Source: Ornithinibacillus massiliensis (GTDB lineage Bacteria > Bacillota > Bacilli > Bacillales > Amphibacillaceae). From it: 64,000 nt of DNA. Positions 30,499 to 40,921 of this stretch are shown here, piece after piece; the stretch's first letter is position 1; each line of letters begins with the position of its first letter. Below the pieces are notes generated by a model, which saw only the letters and a program-made list of their open reading frames with translations, was not told the origin of the DNA and made no database searches. The position numbers were made by a program, and so were the translations under genes. The stretch covers positions 1-64,000 of the forward strand of contig NZ_JAGXBY010000001.1 in assembly GCF_018310345.1 (NCBI RefSeq), read 5' to 3'.

Positions 30499-31449
30499 TT
30501 AATCAAACAAAATACTAACGGATTGTTCCTCATGTACACGGATAATTGCTTCCCCGATAAGAGGTGCAACAGACAATTGGGTAATGTTCTCTATATTCTT
30601 CTCTTCCGGTAATGGAATGGAATTTGTAATAACCAATTCTTTAATTTGTGAGTTTTGAATACGTTCAATTGCTGGACCAGATAATACCGGATGTGTACAG
30701 CATGCATACACTTCTTTTGCCCCTTGTTCAATTAAGGCATTAGCAGCTAATGTAATGGTACCAGCCGTATCAATGATATCATCAATTAAAATAGCTGTTT
30801 TTCCTTCAATATTTCCGATAATGTTCATAACCTCGGCAACATTTGGACGTGGTCTTCTTTTATCAATAATACCGATTGGTGCTTTAAGACGGTCAGCCAT
30901 TTTTCTTGCTCTTGTTACACCACCATGATCTGGTGAAACGACAATAATATCATCAATGTCTTTTGCTTCAAAATAATCGGATAGTAATGGTACACCTTGT
31001 AAGTGGTCAATTGGGCTATCAAAGAAGCCTTGAATTTGAGGTGCGTGTAAATCAAGTGTAATAACACGATCAGCTCCTGCAGTTTCGATTAAATCCGCAA
31101 TTAGCTTAGCCGTGATTGGCTCTCTTGCACGTGCTTTACGATCTTGTCTTGCGTAACCATAGTAAGGCATTACCACATTAACCGTTTTAGCAGAAGCACG
31201 TTTTAGTGCATCTAGCATAATAAGTAATTCCATTAGATGTTGGTTTACTGGTGAACTTGTTGATTGCACAACATAAACATCACATCCACGAACACTTTCC
31301 TCGATGTTAATTTGAATTTCGCCATCACTAAACGATGTTACCGTACATTTTCCTAAAGAAATGCCGATATGCTCTGCAATTTCCTCTGCAAGCTTCCGGT
31401 TTGAATTAAGTGAAAAAACTTTCATATTTGAGTTCTGGTATTGAGACAT
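30499..31449 (-). CDS. prs: Ribose-phosphate pyrophosphokinase (PRPP synthetase)
   Basis: Makes PRPP from ribose 5-phosphate and ATP for purines, pyrimidines, His and Trp. Class I signatures: [15 protein letters not shown] at the N terminus, [18 protein letters not shown] (about residues 102-119), [11 protein letters not shown] with the metal site, [18 protein letters not shown], and the PRPP loop [14 protein letters not shown] (about 217-230). The 316-aa length is normal. It starts 15 nt after glmU, forming the conserved glmU-prs(-ctc) operon. Confidence 0.97.
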   Translation of the reverse strand: MSQYQNSNMKVFSLNSNRKLAEEIAEHIGISLGKCTVTSFSDGEIQINIEESVRGCDVYVVQSTSSPVNQHLMELLIMLDALKRASAKTVNVVMPYYGYARQDRKARAREPITAKLIADLIETAGADRVITLDLHAPQIQGFFDSPIDHLQGVPLLSDYFEAKDIDDIIVVSPDHGGVTRARKMADRLKAPIGIIDKRRPRPNVAEVMNIIGNIEGKTAILIDDIIDTAGTITLAANALIEQGAKEVYACCTHPVLSGPAIERIQNSQIKELVITNSIPLPEEKNIENITQLSVAPLIGEAIIRVHEEQSVSILFD

Positions 31450-31464
31450 GAAGATACCCCTCCG

Positions 31465-32850
31465 TTATTTATTTTCTTTCAATCTGTTCTTTAATCGTGA
31501 TGCATATCCTTCTTTATTTGATTGTCTTGCTCGAGCAACAGACAATGCATCTGAAGGAACATCCTTTGTGATGGTCGAGCCTGCAGCAACATAAGATCCT
31601 TTGCCAATGGTTACTGGGGCAATTAGATTCGAATTACAGCCAATAAATGCATCATCTTCGATAGTCGTTAAATACTTATTTTTGCCATCATAGTTTACTG
31701 TAATTGTACCACAACCAATATTAACATTACTTCCGACTTTTGCATCACCAATATAGCTCAAATGGGATACTTTGCTTCCTTCACCTAATTCGGCTTTTTT
31801 AATTTCGACAAAGTTACCAATTTTTGCTCCATCACCTATATTAGCATCCGGTCTAATATGAGCAAAAGGACCAATATTTACCCGTGCGCCAATTTTACTG
31901 TCTGTTGCCACACTTTGCTTAATTACTGTACCTTCACCTACTTCACAGTTGTGAATTTCACTATTAGGACCAATAATAGCATTCTCCCGTATGATGGATT
32001 TACCACCTATCATGGTTCCTGGGTAAATCACAACATCGGATTCAATCACAACATCCGACTGAATATATGTATTCTCCGGATCAATGATAGACACGCCATT
32101 GCGCATATGATATTCATTAATACGACGTTTCATCGTTTTTTCAGCTTGTGCTAACGCAACACGATCATTGACACCTAGTGTTTCATCAAAGTTAGGCATC
32201 ATATAAGCACTTACTTTTTCCGACTTTTTCTTAAGGATTTCAATTACATCTGTTAAATAATATTCACCTTGGGAATTATCATTTGAGACGTCTTTTAATG
32301 CGTCAAATAATGCTTTATTATCAAAGCAAAACGTTCCTGTATTAATTTCATCGACCTGTAGTTCCTCTGGACTTGCATCCTTATGCTCTACAATTCGTTC
32401 CACTTCATTTTGGTCATTACGGATTACTCTCCCATATCCAAATGGGTTAGGGGCTTTAGCGGTTAGAATCGTAGCCTTCGAGCCTTCTTTTTCATGATGT
32501 TCAAATAACTGCTCAAAGGTTTCCTTCGTAATTAATGGGGTATCTCCACATACAACGATGGTAGTACCTTCTTTATCCTTCAATAATTCTTCCGCTTGCA
32601 TCACAGCATGTCCAGTACCTAGCTGCTCTTCTTGTAAAGCAAACTTTGAATCATTGCCGAGATGTTCTTTCACTTTATCTGAACCAAATCCAACAACGGT
32701 TACAACTTCCTCTAATCCTACTGCCTTTACTTGTTCCAGCACATGCTGTACCATAGGCTTACCTAATACGGGATGAAGTACTTTATATAGCTTGGATTTC
32801 ATTCTCGTACCTTGTCCTGCTGCAAGTATAATTGCATAACGCTTCTTCAT
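31465..32850 (-). CDS. glmU: Bifunctional GlcNAc-1-phosphate uridyltransferase / GlcN-1-phosphate acetyltransferase
   Basis: Performs the last two steps to UDP-GlcNAc for peptidoglycan and teichoic acids. The N-terminal pyrophosphorylase carries [12 protein letters not shown] and VCGDTPLI; the C-terminal left-handed beta helix (about residues 250-445) has hexapeptide repeats ([22 protein letters not shown], key IGPFAHIRP) and ends with the arginine- and lysine-rich tail. I start at the ATG at 32850 ([10 protein letters not shown], 461 aa) with GGAGG 8 nt upstream. The region 32866-33071 upstream contains no gene and presumably the promoter. Confidence 0.96.
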   Translation of the reverse strand: MKKRYAIILAAGQGTRMKSKLYKVLHPVLGKPMVQHVLEQVKAVGLEEVVTVVGFGSDKVKEHLGNDSKFALQEEQLGTGHAVMQAEELLKDKEGTTIVVCGDTPLITKETFEQLFEHHEKEGSKATILTAKAPNPFGYGRVIRNDQNEVERIVEHKDASPEELQVDEINTGTFCFDNKALFDALKDVSNDNSQGEYYLTDVIEILKKKSEKVSAYMMPNFDETLGVNDRVALAQAEKTMKRRINEYHMRNGVSIIDPENTYIQSDVVIESDVVIYPGTMIGGKSIIRENAIIGPNSEIHNCEVGEGTVIKQSVATDSKIGARVNIGPFAHIRPDANIGDGAKIGNFVEIKKAELGEGSKVSHLSYIGDAKVGSNVNIGCGTITVNYDGKNKYLTTIEDDAFIGCNSNLIAPVTIGKGSYVAAGSTITKDVPSDALSVARARQSNKEGYASRLKNRLKENK

Positions 32851-33071
32851 GAGGGTAGCCTCCAATATCTATAATCGATGTTTTCATCAATGCTTCTAAT
32901 AAATATCCATTTTGACTATATCCTAAAAAAAGGCTAATTTCAACCAATTGAAAGCGAACCAGAGGGACTATTTTGACTCGTTGTAAATCAAAAAAGAGAT
33001 GTATTCGATGGATAACCCTTACACAGGAGGATGAGCCTGACTAGTACGTCCTGAGGAATTATTCGTTGGGG

Positions 33072-33110
33072 AACAAAAAAAGAAGGCTAATCCTTTGGAG
33101 ATTAGACCTC
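33072..33110 (-). terminator. Rho-independent terminator of spoVG
   Basis: GGCTAATC and GATTAGACC form a stem (33085-33108) downstream of spoVG, followed on the minus strand by CTTTTTTTGTTC. Confidence 0.8.
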
Positions 33111-33131
33111 TTGTTGAAAAGGGTTTCATTT

Positions 33132-33419
33132 CTAGGAAGCTCCTGCTTCCTCAAATTCCACTTCTTCACCTGCACGGCGATATTCTTCTAATACGGCATC
33201 TTGGATCTTTGCTCTCGTATTAGAGTTAATCGGATGTGCGATATCTCTGAATTCACCATCAGGAGTGCGTTTAGATGGCATTGCTACAAATAGTCCATTA
33301 TTCCCATCAATTACTCGGATATCATGAACTACAAATTCCTGATCTAACGTAATAGATGCGATAGCACGCATTCTACCTTCCGTATTGACACGGCGTAATC
33401 TTACGTCAGTTACTTCCAT
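33132..33419 (-). CDS. spoVG: Septation/RNA- and DNA-binding regulator SpoVG
   Basis: The 95-aa protein starts [17 protein letters not shown], continues [19 protein letters not shown] and [24 protein letters not shown], which is the conserved SpoVG core, and ends with an acidic tail. It binds nucleic acids and affects asymmetric septation and virulence or exoproduct genes in various Firmicutes. GGTGGTGA lies upstream of the ATG. Expression should depend on sigma-H, since a near-perfect sigma-H promoter precedes it, with AT-rich DNA upstream as in the AbrB-bound region in B. subtilis. Confidence 0.97.
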   Translation of the reverse strand: MEVTDVRLRRVNTEGRMRAIASITLDQEFVVHDIRVIDGNNGLFVAMPSKRTPDGEFRDIAHPINSNTRAKIQDAVLEEYRRAGEEVEFEEAGAS

Positions 33420-33456
33420 GCTGATTCACCACCTTTTCGTCTTTGAGTTAGTTATT

Positions 33457-33485
33457 AAATTCTACAAAAAATTAAAAATTCCTGC
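33457..33485 (-). promoter_or_regulatory. Sigma-H promoter of spoVG
   Basis: Minus-strand GCAGGAATT (33477-33485), 11-bp spacer, GTAGAATTT (33457-33465). This fits the RNAGGAWWW / RNNGAATWW consensus and is nearly the same as the B. subtilis spoVG promoter. The very AT-rich 33486-33540 just upstream corresponds in position to the AbrB-binding region. Confidence 0.88.
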
Positions 33486-33600
33486 TTATATTTGAAAAAA
33501 GTTTAATAATTTACACAAAAAGTAAAAAATTAGGGGTTTTACTAGGTCTCGTAGAAAAGAAGCCTATACTCGAAAGCTACATTTAGCTGATTCACACCAT

Positions 33601-33638
33601 TAAAAAAAGACCTCCCTAACTAGGAAAAGTCTTCTTTA
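33601..33638 (-). terminator. Rho-independent terminator of purR
   Basis: AAGAC(C)TCC and GGA(AAA)GTCTT arms (33607-33633) just after the purR stop, followed on the minus strand by the complement of an A run. The stem is short and bulged. Confidence 0.65.
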
Positions 33639-33640
33639 CC

Positions 33641-34450
33641 CTATATAAAATTACCACGCTGTACAGAAATGAAGTTTTCTTTAATATCAACATTCGATAT
33701 TTTTACTAGTGACATATAATCATTCACAACTCGTTCTTCCTCTTCATCATCCGCTTCAGCCAGAACTCCAATTGCCTTCACATTCGTGTTAAACTCTTTT
33801 AATAGACTTACCATACCGTTAATCGTTCCGCCTGCTTTCATAAAGTCATCAATAATGCATACATTAGACCCTTCTTCCAAGCTACGCTTCGGTAAGACCA
33901 TTGTTTGAATTTTTCTAGAAGAGCCAGAAACATAGTTAATGCTTACGGAAGAGCCTTCTGTTACCTTAGGATCTCTTCGCACAATAACAACAGGAACGTT
34001 CAGGAATGAAGCTACCGCATATGCAAGTGGGATACCTTTGGTCGCGACCGTTACGACAACATCGATATCTAGCTTGGAGAAGTTAGAAGCAAAAATTCTT
34101 CCTATTTCACGAACTGTATGAGGTTCTCCTAATATATCACTCATATAAAGATAGCCACCAGGTAATATTCGATCTGGATCTTTCAATCGTTCACATAACT
34201 GATCAACAAATTCCATTCCCTTTTCCATTGGGGATTCAGGAATATACATGACGCCTCCAGCTGATCCTGCTATGCGCTTTAAATGTCCTAATCCTTCCGC
34301 TCGAAACATTTGATCAATGATGTCTAAGTCTTCACTGATGGATGCTTTTGCGGCTTTAAACTTTTCTGCAAATGATGGCAGATTTTTATGAACTCTCGGG
34401 TTTTCTAGAAAATAGTTTGTTATTGCAACTAATCGCCCGCTTCTTTTCAT
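33641..34450 (-). CDS. purR: Purine operon repressor PurR
   Basis: PRPP-responsive repressor of purine synthesis genes. An N-terminal winged-helix domain (about residues 1-72, KRSGRLVAITNYFLENPRVH region) precedes a type I phosphoribosyltransferase-like domain with the PRPP loop VCIIDDFMKAGGTINGM (about residues 197-213). The 269-aa length is near the B. subtilis protein (285 aa). In B. subtilis yabJ follows purR; here the gene ends in a terminator and spoVG has a separate promoter. Confidence 0.95.
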   Translation of the reverse strand: MKRSGRLVAITNYFLENPRVHKNLPSFAEKFKAAKASISEDLDIIDQMFRAEGLGHLKRIAGSAGGVMYIPESPMEKGMEFVDQLCERLKDPDRILPGGYLYMSDILGEPHTVREIGRIFASNFSKLDIDVVVTVATKGIPLAYAVASFLNVPVVIVRRDPKVTEGSSVSINYVSGSSRKIQTMVLPKRSLEEGSNVCIIDDFMKAGGTINGMVSLLKEFNTNVKAIGVLAEADDEEEERVVNDYMSLVKISNVDIKENFISVQRGNFI

Positions 34451-34517
34451 GCTTTCACCTCTAAAACCGAATTATTTCATATAAATATACCACCATTATA
34501 CGCATTTAGCAAGCTCC

Positions 34518-35369
34518 TCAGCCGATTAATCGAACTAAATACACCTCCTGGCAAAAACCCTTCATCCCATTATAAATTCGTTGTGCTTTACTTTGTTGTT
34601 CGACTAAGCCATATACTGTAGGACCACTACCGCTCATTAATACACCGGACGCACCCGCATGGAGCATCTTTTCTTTAATACGTAGCACCTCAGGATGTAA
34701 TGCGGTGGTGATGGCTTCTAGTGAGTTACCGATATTCTGACATAGCTTGTTAAAGTCCTTTTCATATAATGCTTCCACTACCTGATTCGTATTCGGGTGA
34801 ATAATCTCGTCCATTTTTACACGTTGAAAAATCGTTCGTGTTGAGACACCAATATCTGGCTTAGCTAATACCACCCAAAACGGGGGTGGTGATGGCAGTG
34901 GTTCAATGATTTCCCCGAAGCCTTTAGCAATACCCGTTGAACCATAGACACAAAAAGGTATATCTGATCCCAAGGTTGATCCAAGCTCTGCTAGTTGCTC
35001 AATAGGAATGTCCATATTCCATAAACGGTTCAAGCCTCTTAATACAGCCGCAGCATCCGTACTGCCTCCGCCAAGCCCTGCAGAAACTGGGATAACCTTT
35101 TCAATTTTAATATGTACCCCTTTGTTTATATTATATTTTTGTTTAAATGCCTTAGCTGCCTTATAGGCTAAATTCCGTTCATCGTTTGGAACATATCTAC
35201 TCCATAAAGAAACTTCGATTCGATCTTCCTCCAAGGTATTTAACTCAATTCGATCTGCTAAATCAACCGTCGTCATAACCATTTCCACATCATGATAACC
35301 ATCCTCACGTTTTCGCAAAACATCAAGAGATAGATTGATTTTGGCAGGCGCTTTCTCAAAGTGAGTCAT
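34518..35369 (-). CDS. ispE: 4-diphosphocytidyl-2-C-methyl-D-erythritol kinase
   Basis: GHMP-family kinase of the MEP isoprenoid pathway. N-terminal [22 protein letters not shown] and the ATP loop [22 protein letters not shown] (cited in part: [15 protein letters not shown], about residues 93-107) are present, and the C-terminal SGSGPTVYG motif III. I prefer the ATG at 35369 (283 aa), preceded by AGGTGA, over a GTG three codons upstream. The gap to purR is 67 nt. Confidence 0.94.
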   Translation of the reverse strand: MTHFEKAPAKINLSLDVLRKREDGYHDVEMVMTTVDLADRIELNTLEEDRIEVSLWSRYVPNDERNLAYKAAKAFKQKYNINKGVHIKIEKVIPVSAGLGGGSTDAAAVLRGLNRLWNMDIPIEQLAELGSTLGSDIPFCVYGSTGIAKGFGEIIEPLPSPPPFWVVLAKPDIGVSTRTIFQRVKMDEIIHPNTNQVVEALYEKDFNKLCQNIGNSLEAITTALHPEVLRIKEKMLHAGASGVLMSGSGPTVYGLVEQQSKAQRIYNGMKGFCQEVYLVRLIG

Positions 35370-35461
35370 CTCCGTCACCTACTTTTTTCATGTATGGAAA
35401 TTGTAACATATATTAAAATCGGTTGCGACTTGTTCTATTTACGGATTCTATGTCCATATAT

Positions 35462-35490
35462 AAAGAGCAGATCGATTATGATCTGCCCTG
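35462..35490 (-). terminator. Terminator overlapping the sspF stop codon
   Basis: GCAGATC and GATCTGC arms (35467-35486) flank the sspF TAA and are followed on the minus strand by TCTTTATAT. Confidence 0.65.
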
Positions 35491-35649
35491 TAAATTTTGC
35501 TCGGCTATTTCAATTGCTCGCTTTACCATGTTCCCGGCATCCCTTGCCTTAATACCGCCCCAGCCTTCTTTTTGAACCGTGTCGTAAAAGCCTAACTCTT
35601 TTGCAATTTCTTCTTTTAGTTGGTCTGACATAATCCCACGTCTACCCAA
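35476..35649 (-). CDS. sspF: Small acid-soluble spore protein SspF (minor alpha/beta-type SASP)
   Basis: Translating the minus strand from a TTG at 35649 gives 57 residues starting [19 protein letters not shown], followed by [14 protein letters not shown], then [18 protein letters not shown]. The central part is nearly the same as B. subtilis SspF, including the MGRRRG-type start, which supports the TTG. AAAGGGG lies about 10 nt upstream. The EIA...LGFYD and the KARDAGNMV segments fit the SASP DNA-binding helices. SASPs coat forespore DNA. It lies upstream of ispE and downstream of veg in the conserved order, with an SCP2 gene inserted between. Confidence 0.9.
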   Translation of the reverse strand: MGRRGIMSDQLKEEIAKELGFYDTVQKEGWGGIKARDAGNMVKRAIEIAEQNLQGRS

Positions 35650-35754
35650 AGAAGAACAACCCCTTTCGTGTTATAACCTGTTACGACATGTTTATTATTT
35701 GTAGCAATCATTAGATTAGACAAGTTATATCTAGGAAACCAAGGGAAAATCTTG

Positions 35755-36105
35755 CTAAAATTGATATTCCTTTAACAAACTCTCTAGCTTAAGAGCTAAC
35801 CCAATATTCCCATCCACTTTTAACTTTCCTGTCATAAAAGCAGTCATACTATTTAAGTTACCCGCCAGAAATTTTCTAAAAATAGCGTTTTTCATTTTTA
35901 GTGTACAATCTGGGTTCGAGGCAGTCGTTGGCAAAATAGAGAATTCCCCATTCTCAAATTTCAATTGATAACTAACTGCCTCATCGGTAATGTGAATTTC
36001 GTATGTAGCCTTTATTGTAGCGTACGGATCTGGGTTCTCCTGTAATTTCATCTCAATCTCTTCCCAAATCTCCTGCACCGTACCATTCTCGATTAAGCTC
36101 ACCAT
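35755..36105 (-). CDS. SCP2 sterol-binding-domain protein
   Basis: The 116-aa product matches the SCP2 fold in pattern: an amphipathic N-terminal helix, ITDEAVSYQLKFENGEFSI strands, SNPDCTLKMKNAIFRKFLAG and a final MTGKLKVDGNIGLALKLESLL, the tail being the most typical part of the family. Such single-domain proteins bind hydrophobic ligands such as lipids or fatty acyl chains; ligand unknown. GGGAGGGGA lies just upstream of the start. It is not at this locus in B. subtilis, so I take it as inserted between veg and sspF. Confidence 0.82.
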   Translation of the reverse strand: MVSLIENGTVQEIWEEIEMKLQENPDPYATIKATYEIHITDEAVSYQLKFENGEFSILPTTASNPDCTLKMKNAIFRKFLAGNLNSMTAFMTGKLKVDGNIGLALKLESLLKEYQF

Positions 36106-36148
36106 TCATCCCCTCCCGAAAACTTTTTCAAATTGTCTAATAATTATA

Positions 36149-36190
36149 TACAAAAAATAAAGATCAGTAAACCATTGGGCTACTGATCTA
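36149..36190 (-). terminator. Rho-independent terminator of veg
   Basis: AGATCAGTA (36161-36169) pairs with TACTGATCT (36181-36189), overlapping the veg stop codon, followed on the minus strand by TTATTTTTTGTA. Confidence 0.85.
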
Positions 36191-36446
36191 AAAACATTGC
36201 TTTAGTATGTTCATCATTGAAGTTTAATTCTACTGTTTCTGTAAGTACGTCTGCATAGCTGTATGAAACACGTTCGAAAGCATTCTCATCTTGATCAAGT
36301 TCAACGATAAATACAGAAGGGTACGTTTCTGCTAAAATTCCCGTTCTTTCAATTGTCTTCCTTCTGCCACCATTAGCTTTTAACGTTAATCGCTTTCCAA
36401 TTTGACACTCGAGACCTTGCTTAATTTCGGTTAATGTTTTAGCCAA
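36180..36446 (-). CDS. veg: Veg protein, biofilm/vegetative regulator
   Basis: The 88-aa product contains the Veg core [19 protein letters not shown] and [18 protein letters not shown]. In B. subtilis Veg stimulates biofilm matrix genes by counteracting SinR. I start at the TTG at 36446 (MAKTLTEIK) because AGGTGG lies 6 nt upstream and the B. subtilis protein begins MAKTLSDIK; an upstream ATG adds five unsupported residues. Two strong promoters precede it, consistent with the very strong veg promoter of B. subtilis. Confidence 0.95.
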   Translation of the reverse strand: MAKTLTEIKQGLECQIGKRLTLKANGGRRKTIERTGILAETYPSVFIVELDQDENAFERVSYSYADVLTETVELNFNDEHTKAMFLDQ

Positions 36447-36470
36447 TACACTCCACCTCACTGTAAGTTA

Positions 36471-36499
36471 ACTATACCATATGCTTGTTTAAAAGTCAA
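36471..36499 (-). promoter_or_regulatory. veg promoter P1 (sigma-A)
   Basis: Minus-strand TTGACT (36494-36499), 17-bp spacer, TATAGT (36471-36476), 25 bp before the veg start codon. Confidence 0.75.
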
Positions 36500-36511
36500 A
36501 GAAAATCTTAT

Positions 36512-36541
36512 ATTATAACAAGATACGTTTTTTCCTGTCAA
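36512..36541 (-). promoter_or_regulatory. veg promoter P2 (sigma-A)
   Basis: Minus-strand consensus TTGACA (36536-36541), 18-bp spacer, consensus TATAAT (36512-36517). Together with P1 it forms a tandem pair. Confidence 0.78.
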
Positions 36542-36617
36542 CAAGTAAATTCCACTTATTGATATTATTATGACAAAATGTTGACATATTATGTATATTT
36601 TTTGCATATAACGTAAA

Positions 36618-36859
36618 GATGCTGGGACAAAACTATCTCTAACGTCGGATAAACCGAACATGAAAGTTAGCGCATCAAATCCGCCCCGAAAAAATATACT
36701 TGCGGTTAGTGGGCGGCTGGTGAGCCTCCTCAGAGCTAGAGCTCTTCCGGGGTCTCAGCCGTGCCCTTTCCTCCCACAGGAGTCTCCGTATATTTCCGGG
36801 GCTAATGTAGTGATTGTTTGTTTTTTATTACCTTTGTTTTCGTTTTGTCCCAACCTCGA
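36618..36859. repeat. ~242-bp intergenic repeat, copy B
   Basis: Same orientation and structure as copy A at 29470-29718. Terminal inverted repeats GCTGGGACAAAAC (36621-36633) and GTTTTGTCCCAACC (36842-36855) differ at one position. The nested inverted repeat pairs GCCCCGAAAAAATATAC with GTATATTTCCGGGGC; inside are CTCCCACAGGAG and AGAGCTAGAGCTCT hairpins. It lies 8 bp downstream of the yabG stop and about 77 bp upstream of the veg P2 promoter. No coding potential was accepted. Confidence 0.85.
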
Positions 36860-36867
36860 TTCTATCT

Positions 36868-37758
36868 TTATTCCATTGGTATCGATTCGCTTGATTCCTC
36901 ATCATCTGTTAAATAGGGTAACCCCGTACGAAGCAATCCTTTTGTCTCTACTCCGCCCATCCCCTTTTCACCTGTCATCGTATTACGTAGCGCATCCCAT
37001 ACACTCACCTTTTCCATAAAAGGTGTATAGGCTATCTTAGCCGCGATATAAACTGGATCTAATGCATGGATATTAATACGGTGAGGAGAACTTGCAAAAT
37101 TCGCTCCGGCCCGAATTAAGGATTCGAAATGGGACTGACATGCCCCTGCAAAGATAACTAATTGATCAAGGTGTGGAACAACCTTTCTTGCTTCTCTAAC
37201 GGTTTCTGCAAAATATTTTGAATGGCGATAGGCTCGTATATCCTGTTTAGCCCCTTTGCTTTTTGAAAAGGAATCATGACCGGTAATGACAATGATATCT
37301 GGTTGGATCTTTTCAATTAGGGTCTGAATATGAAAAGACATTTCCTTTTCGTTCAAATGAACCCCATGTACTTGTAACCCTAACCGTTGATAGAGACTAA
37401 TACATTTTCGCAGGTAGTTTTGATCTCCATCTAGATGTAATACTTTCGCTGGCAATTGAAAGTAATCTGCATATTGATAACCGTCTGTTGATTGATAATC
37501 ACGCTTTTCCTTCATCAACTGATAATCCTGACGAAACAACCGATAGGAAAACTCTTCCTGTTCTTTTCCCTTTTGTCTTCTTTTTTCTAAATCTCGTTCT
37601 TCAACTTTAGTTAAATCCTCTAGTGGTGCATCTGCTTCTAAACGTATATCTTCCCCATGTAAGATTGCTTTATCCTGCTTGATGGATGAAACCCGAAATA
37701 ACAAATCATGATGATATGATTTCCTTGTAACTAGTTCACCTACTACTCTACGCTCCAT
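36868..37758 (-). CDS. yabG: Sporulation-specific protease YabG
   Basis: A 296-aa cysteine-type protease that processes spore coat proteins in B. subtilis (sigma-K regulon). Visible family features are the N-terminal RKSYHHDLLFRV, the central HLDGD stretch, VITGHDS (about residues 161-167, probable catalytic His) and FAGACQSHFE (about 205-214, probable catalytic Cys). The length is near that of B. subtilis (290 aa). It lies between rsmA and veg as expected; repeat copy B is directly behind it. Confidence 0.92.
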   Translation of the reverse strand: MERRVVGELVTRKSYHHDLLFRVSSIKQDKAILHGEDIRLEADAPLEDLTKVEERDLEKRRQKGKEQEEFSYRLFRQDYQLMKEKRDYQSTDGYQYADYFQLPAKVLHLDGDQNYLRKCISLYQRLGLQVHGVHLNEKEMSFHIQTLIEKIQPDIIVITGHDSFSKSKGAKQDIRAYRHSKYFAETVREARKVVPHLDQLVIFAGACQSHFESLIRAGANFASSPHRINIHALDPVYIAAKIAYTPFMEKVSVWDALRNTMTGEKGMGGVETKGLLRTGLPYLTDDEESSESIPME

Positions 37759-37843
37759 ATATACACCTCACAGCCTCCATGTACCATGAAAGCATTCTCC
37801 TATATAGACTATGAGTAAGATGCCTTATACGTGCTTTAAAGCA

Positions 37844-37875
37844 ATATAAAAAGGTGCCCTCGTAAGGACACCTAG

Positions 37876-37876
<1 letters not shown>
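37844..37876 (-). terminator. Rho-independent terminator of rsmA
   Basis: AGGTGCCC and GGACACCT arms (37851-37873) just beyond the rsmA stop, followed on the minus strand by TTTTTATATT. Confidence 0.75.
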
Positions 37877-39319
<1,443 letters not shown>

Positions 39320-39439
39320 TGAATGTTCCTCGCTTTATTCAAAATATCCCATACGCATAGCAGAATCATGTATTCTCGTCCGTTAGCGAATGTGTTTTTT
39401 CTTATGCTTACGGAATATATTTTTATACTTTCCTGACTG

Positions 39440-39490
39440 TAAATAAAAAACCATGCTCTTACCACTATAACATGGTGGGAGCATGGTTTA
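39440..39490 (-). terminator. Rho-independent terminator of yabE
   Basis: AACCATGCTC...ACCA and TGGT...GGAGCATGGTT arms form a long stem directly behind the yabE stop, followed on the minus strand by TTTTTTATTT. Confidence 0.85.
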
Positions 39491-39492
39491 CA

Positions 39493-40674
39493 TTAATCTA
39501 ATATTTTTACTTTTACTTTTTTCACGCCCCAATTATAGGCATCTGCTTTAGTTGGGACATGGATGTCAATACGGTTTCCTTTGATATGACCGCCTGTATC
39601 TCCTGCAATTGCTTCTCCGTAGCCTTCTACCCATACTCTAGTACCGAGTGGGATGACATTTGGATCAACCGCGATGACTCTCGTATTAGGATTATCCTTT
39701 AGGTTAATCCCAGTAGCGGTATATCCTGAGCATCCATTACACTCTGCTGTAAATGCACTTGCAGTCATCGTAATTTCTTTGCCACCGCCATCTGATAATG
39801 TAACAAGATTTTGTGGCTCTTTCGTTCCAATTGCGACTATACGGTTTTGACTTTCTTTTGTCACTTCTTCACTTACTAGATCCCGGCTTACTTCTTTGCC
39901 GTTTTCATATGTCACTTCATATGTTTTAACAACGGCACCCTCTTCACCAGGCGAAATGACTTTTTCTTGCCCTTTGTCCAATGAACTATCCTGACGTGTT
40001 TCGGTTTGGAAAGCAACGATATCTGTTACTTCTTCCACTTTCTTTTCAACTCGAACGATGGAGATTGTCGTATCCTTCGTAATCGTTTTATCTAGAGCTG
40101 GCTTTACTTGATCAAGCTCTGATAAGGTGACCTTACTTTCGTTTAGCAACTCCTGAACAGAACTACCTGTCGTCCAAATCTTCTTTTCTTTCCCACCATC
40201 ATCAATCGTCACTTGAAAAGCTCTCTTGACAGAAAGATCCAAGTTATCTTTAATCACTTCGTCTAATGGATGGGATAATTCGTCATGCTTAGCAATAGAA
40301 AGATTATTTTCATTTAAGAATTCTTCTACTGTGTCGGCTACTGTATAATACATTTGTTCTTCGCCGTCTACTGTAACCATAACTTTATTTGCTTTTTTAT
40401 ATTCTATTTTCATTCCGTTTGCAATCTCTGCACTTAAATCATGTGATAGTGCATCATGCTCTCCGAATTCAATCCCTACTTCTTCTAGTAGCTCTTCTAC
40501 TGTATTGGCATGGGTTGCTATTGTTCTATCTTTTCCATTCTCAGCGAATACTACTTCTTTCTGTGTTGCGTAAAATAGTATCATACTTCCAAATGCAAAA
40601 AGTGCAATTACACCAATACTTGAAATAACCAGCATCCGTTTCGAGGCCGGCAATAGCTTTGAAACAATTCGCAT
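39493..40674 (-). CDS. yabE: Cell-wall protein YabE (Rpf-like: DUF348, G5 and 3D domains)
   Basis: The 393-aa product has a signal/anchor segment (about residues 14-34), three DUF348 repeats (about 35-90, 92-148, 152-210, each with a TVEELL or SVQELL motif), a G5 domain (about 212-290) and a C-terminal 3D domain (about 305-393). The 3D motif shows VDPNVIPLGTRVWVEGYG and the aspartates of AGDTGGHIKGNRIDIHV. 3D domains are lytic-transglycosylase-like and act on peptidoglycan. B. subtilis YabE has the same order and is controlled by an antisense RNA, which I cannot confirm here. Confidence 0.9.
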   Translation of the reverse strand: MRIVSKLLPASKRMLVISSIGVIALFAFGSMILFYATQKEVVFAENGKDRTIATHANTVEELLEEVGIEFGEHDALSHDLSAEIANGMKIEYKKANKVMVTVDGEEQMYYTVADTVEEFLNENNLSIAKHDELSHPLDEVIKDNLDLSVKRAFQVTIDDGGKEKKIWTTGSSVQELLNESKVTLSELDQVKPALDKTITKDTTISIVRVEKKVEEVTDIVAFQTETRQDSSLDKGQEKVISPGEEGAVVKTYEVTYENGKEVSRDLVSEEVTKESQNRIVAIGTKEPQNLVTLSDGGGKEITMTASAFTAECNGCSGYTATGINLKDNPNTRVIAVDPNVIPLGTRVWVEGYGEAIAGDTGGHIKGNRIDIHVPTKADAYNWGVKKVKVKILD

Positions 40675-40841
40675 GCTTCTTGCCTCCTTATTCGAATTGA
40701 TTATATAGACACTGTTATGTAAAAGTAAATGATTATAGGATTACGGTTGTTTTACAGTTTTATTACAACACCCATATCCGCTCGTTGTCCAAATAGCATT
40801 GACCCCAGCTAAACCCTTGCTATTTCTAACTTTGTCAAAAA

Positions 40842-40874
40842 TAAAAAAGACTAGATTTTCCCTAGTCTTTTTTA
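40842..40874. terminator. Rho-independent terminator of tatD
   Basis: AAAAAAGACTAG and CTAGTCTTTTTT with a 7-nt loop form a symmetric strong terminator downstream of the tatD stop. No gene is recognisable in 40675-40841; it should include the yabE promoter. Confidence 0.85.
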
Positions 40875-40921
40875 TCTAAAAAAATGAAAAAAATATGTTT
40901 TTTCTAGTTACATTTAACTAT

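Noticed and set aside
36660..37019. 119-aa plus-strand ORF
   Set aside because: It spans repeat copy B and the antisense of yabG; no ribosome-binding site and the corresponding ORF is broken in copy A.
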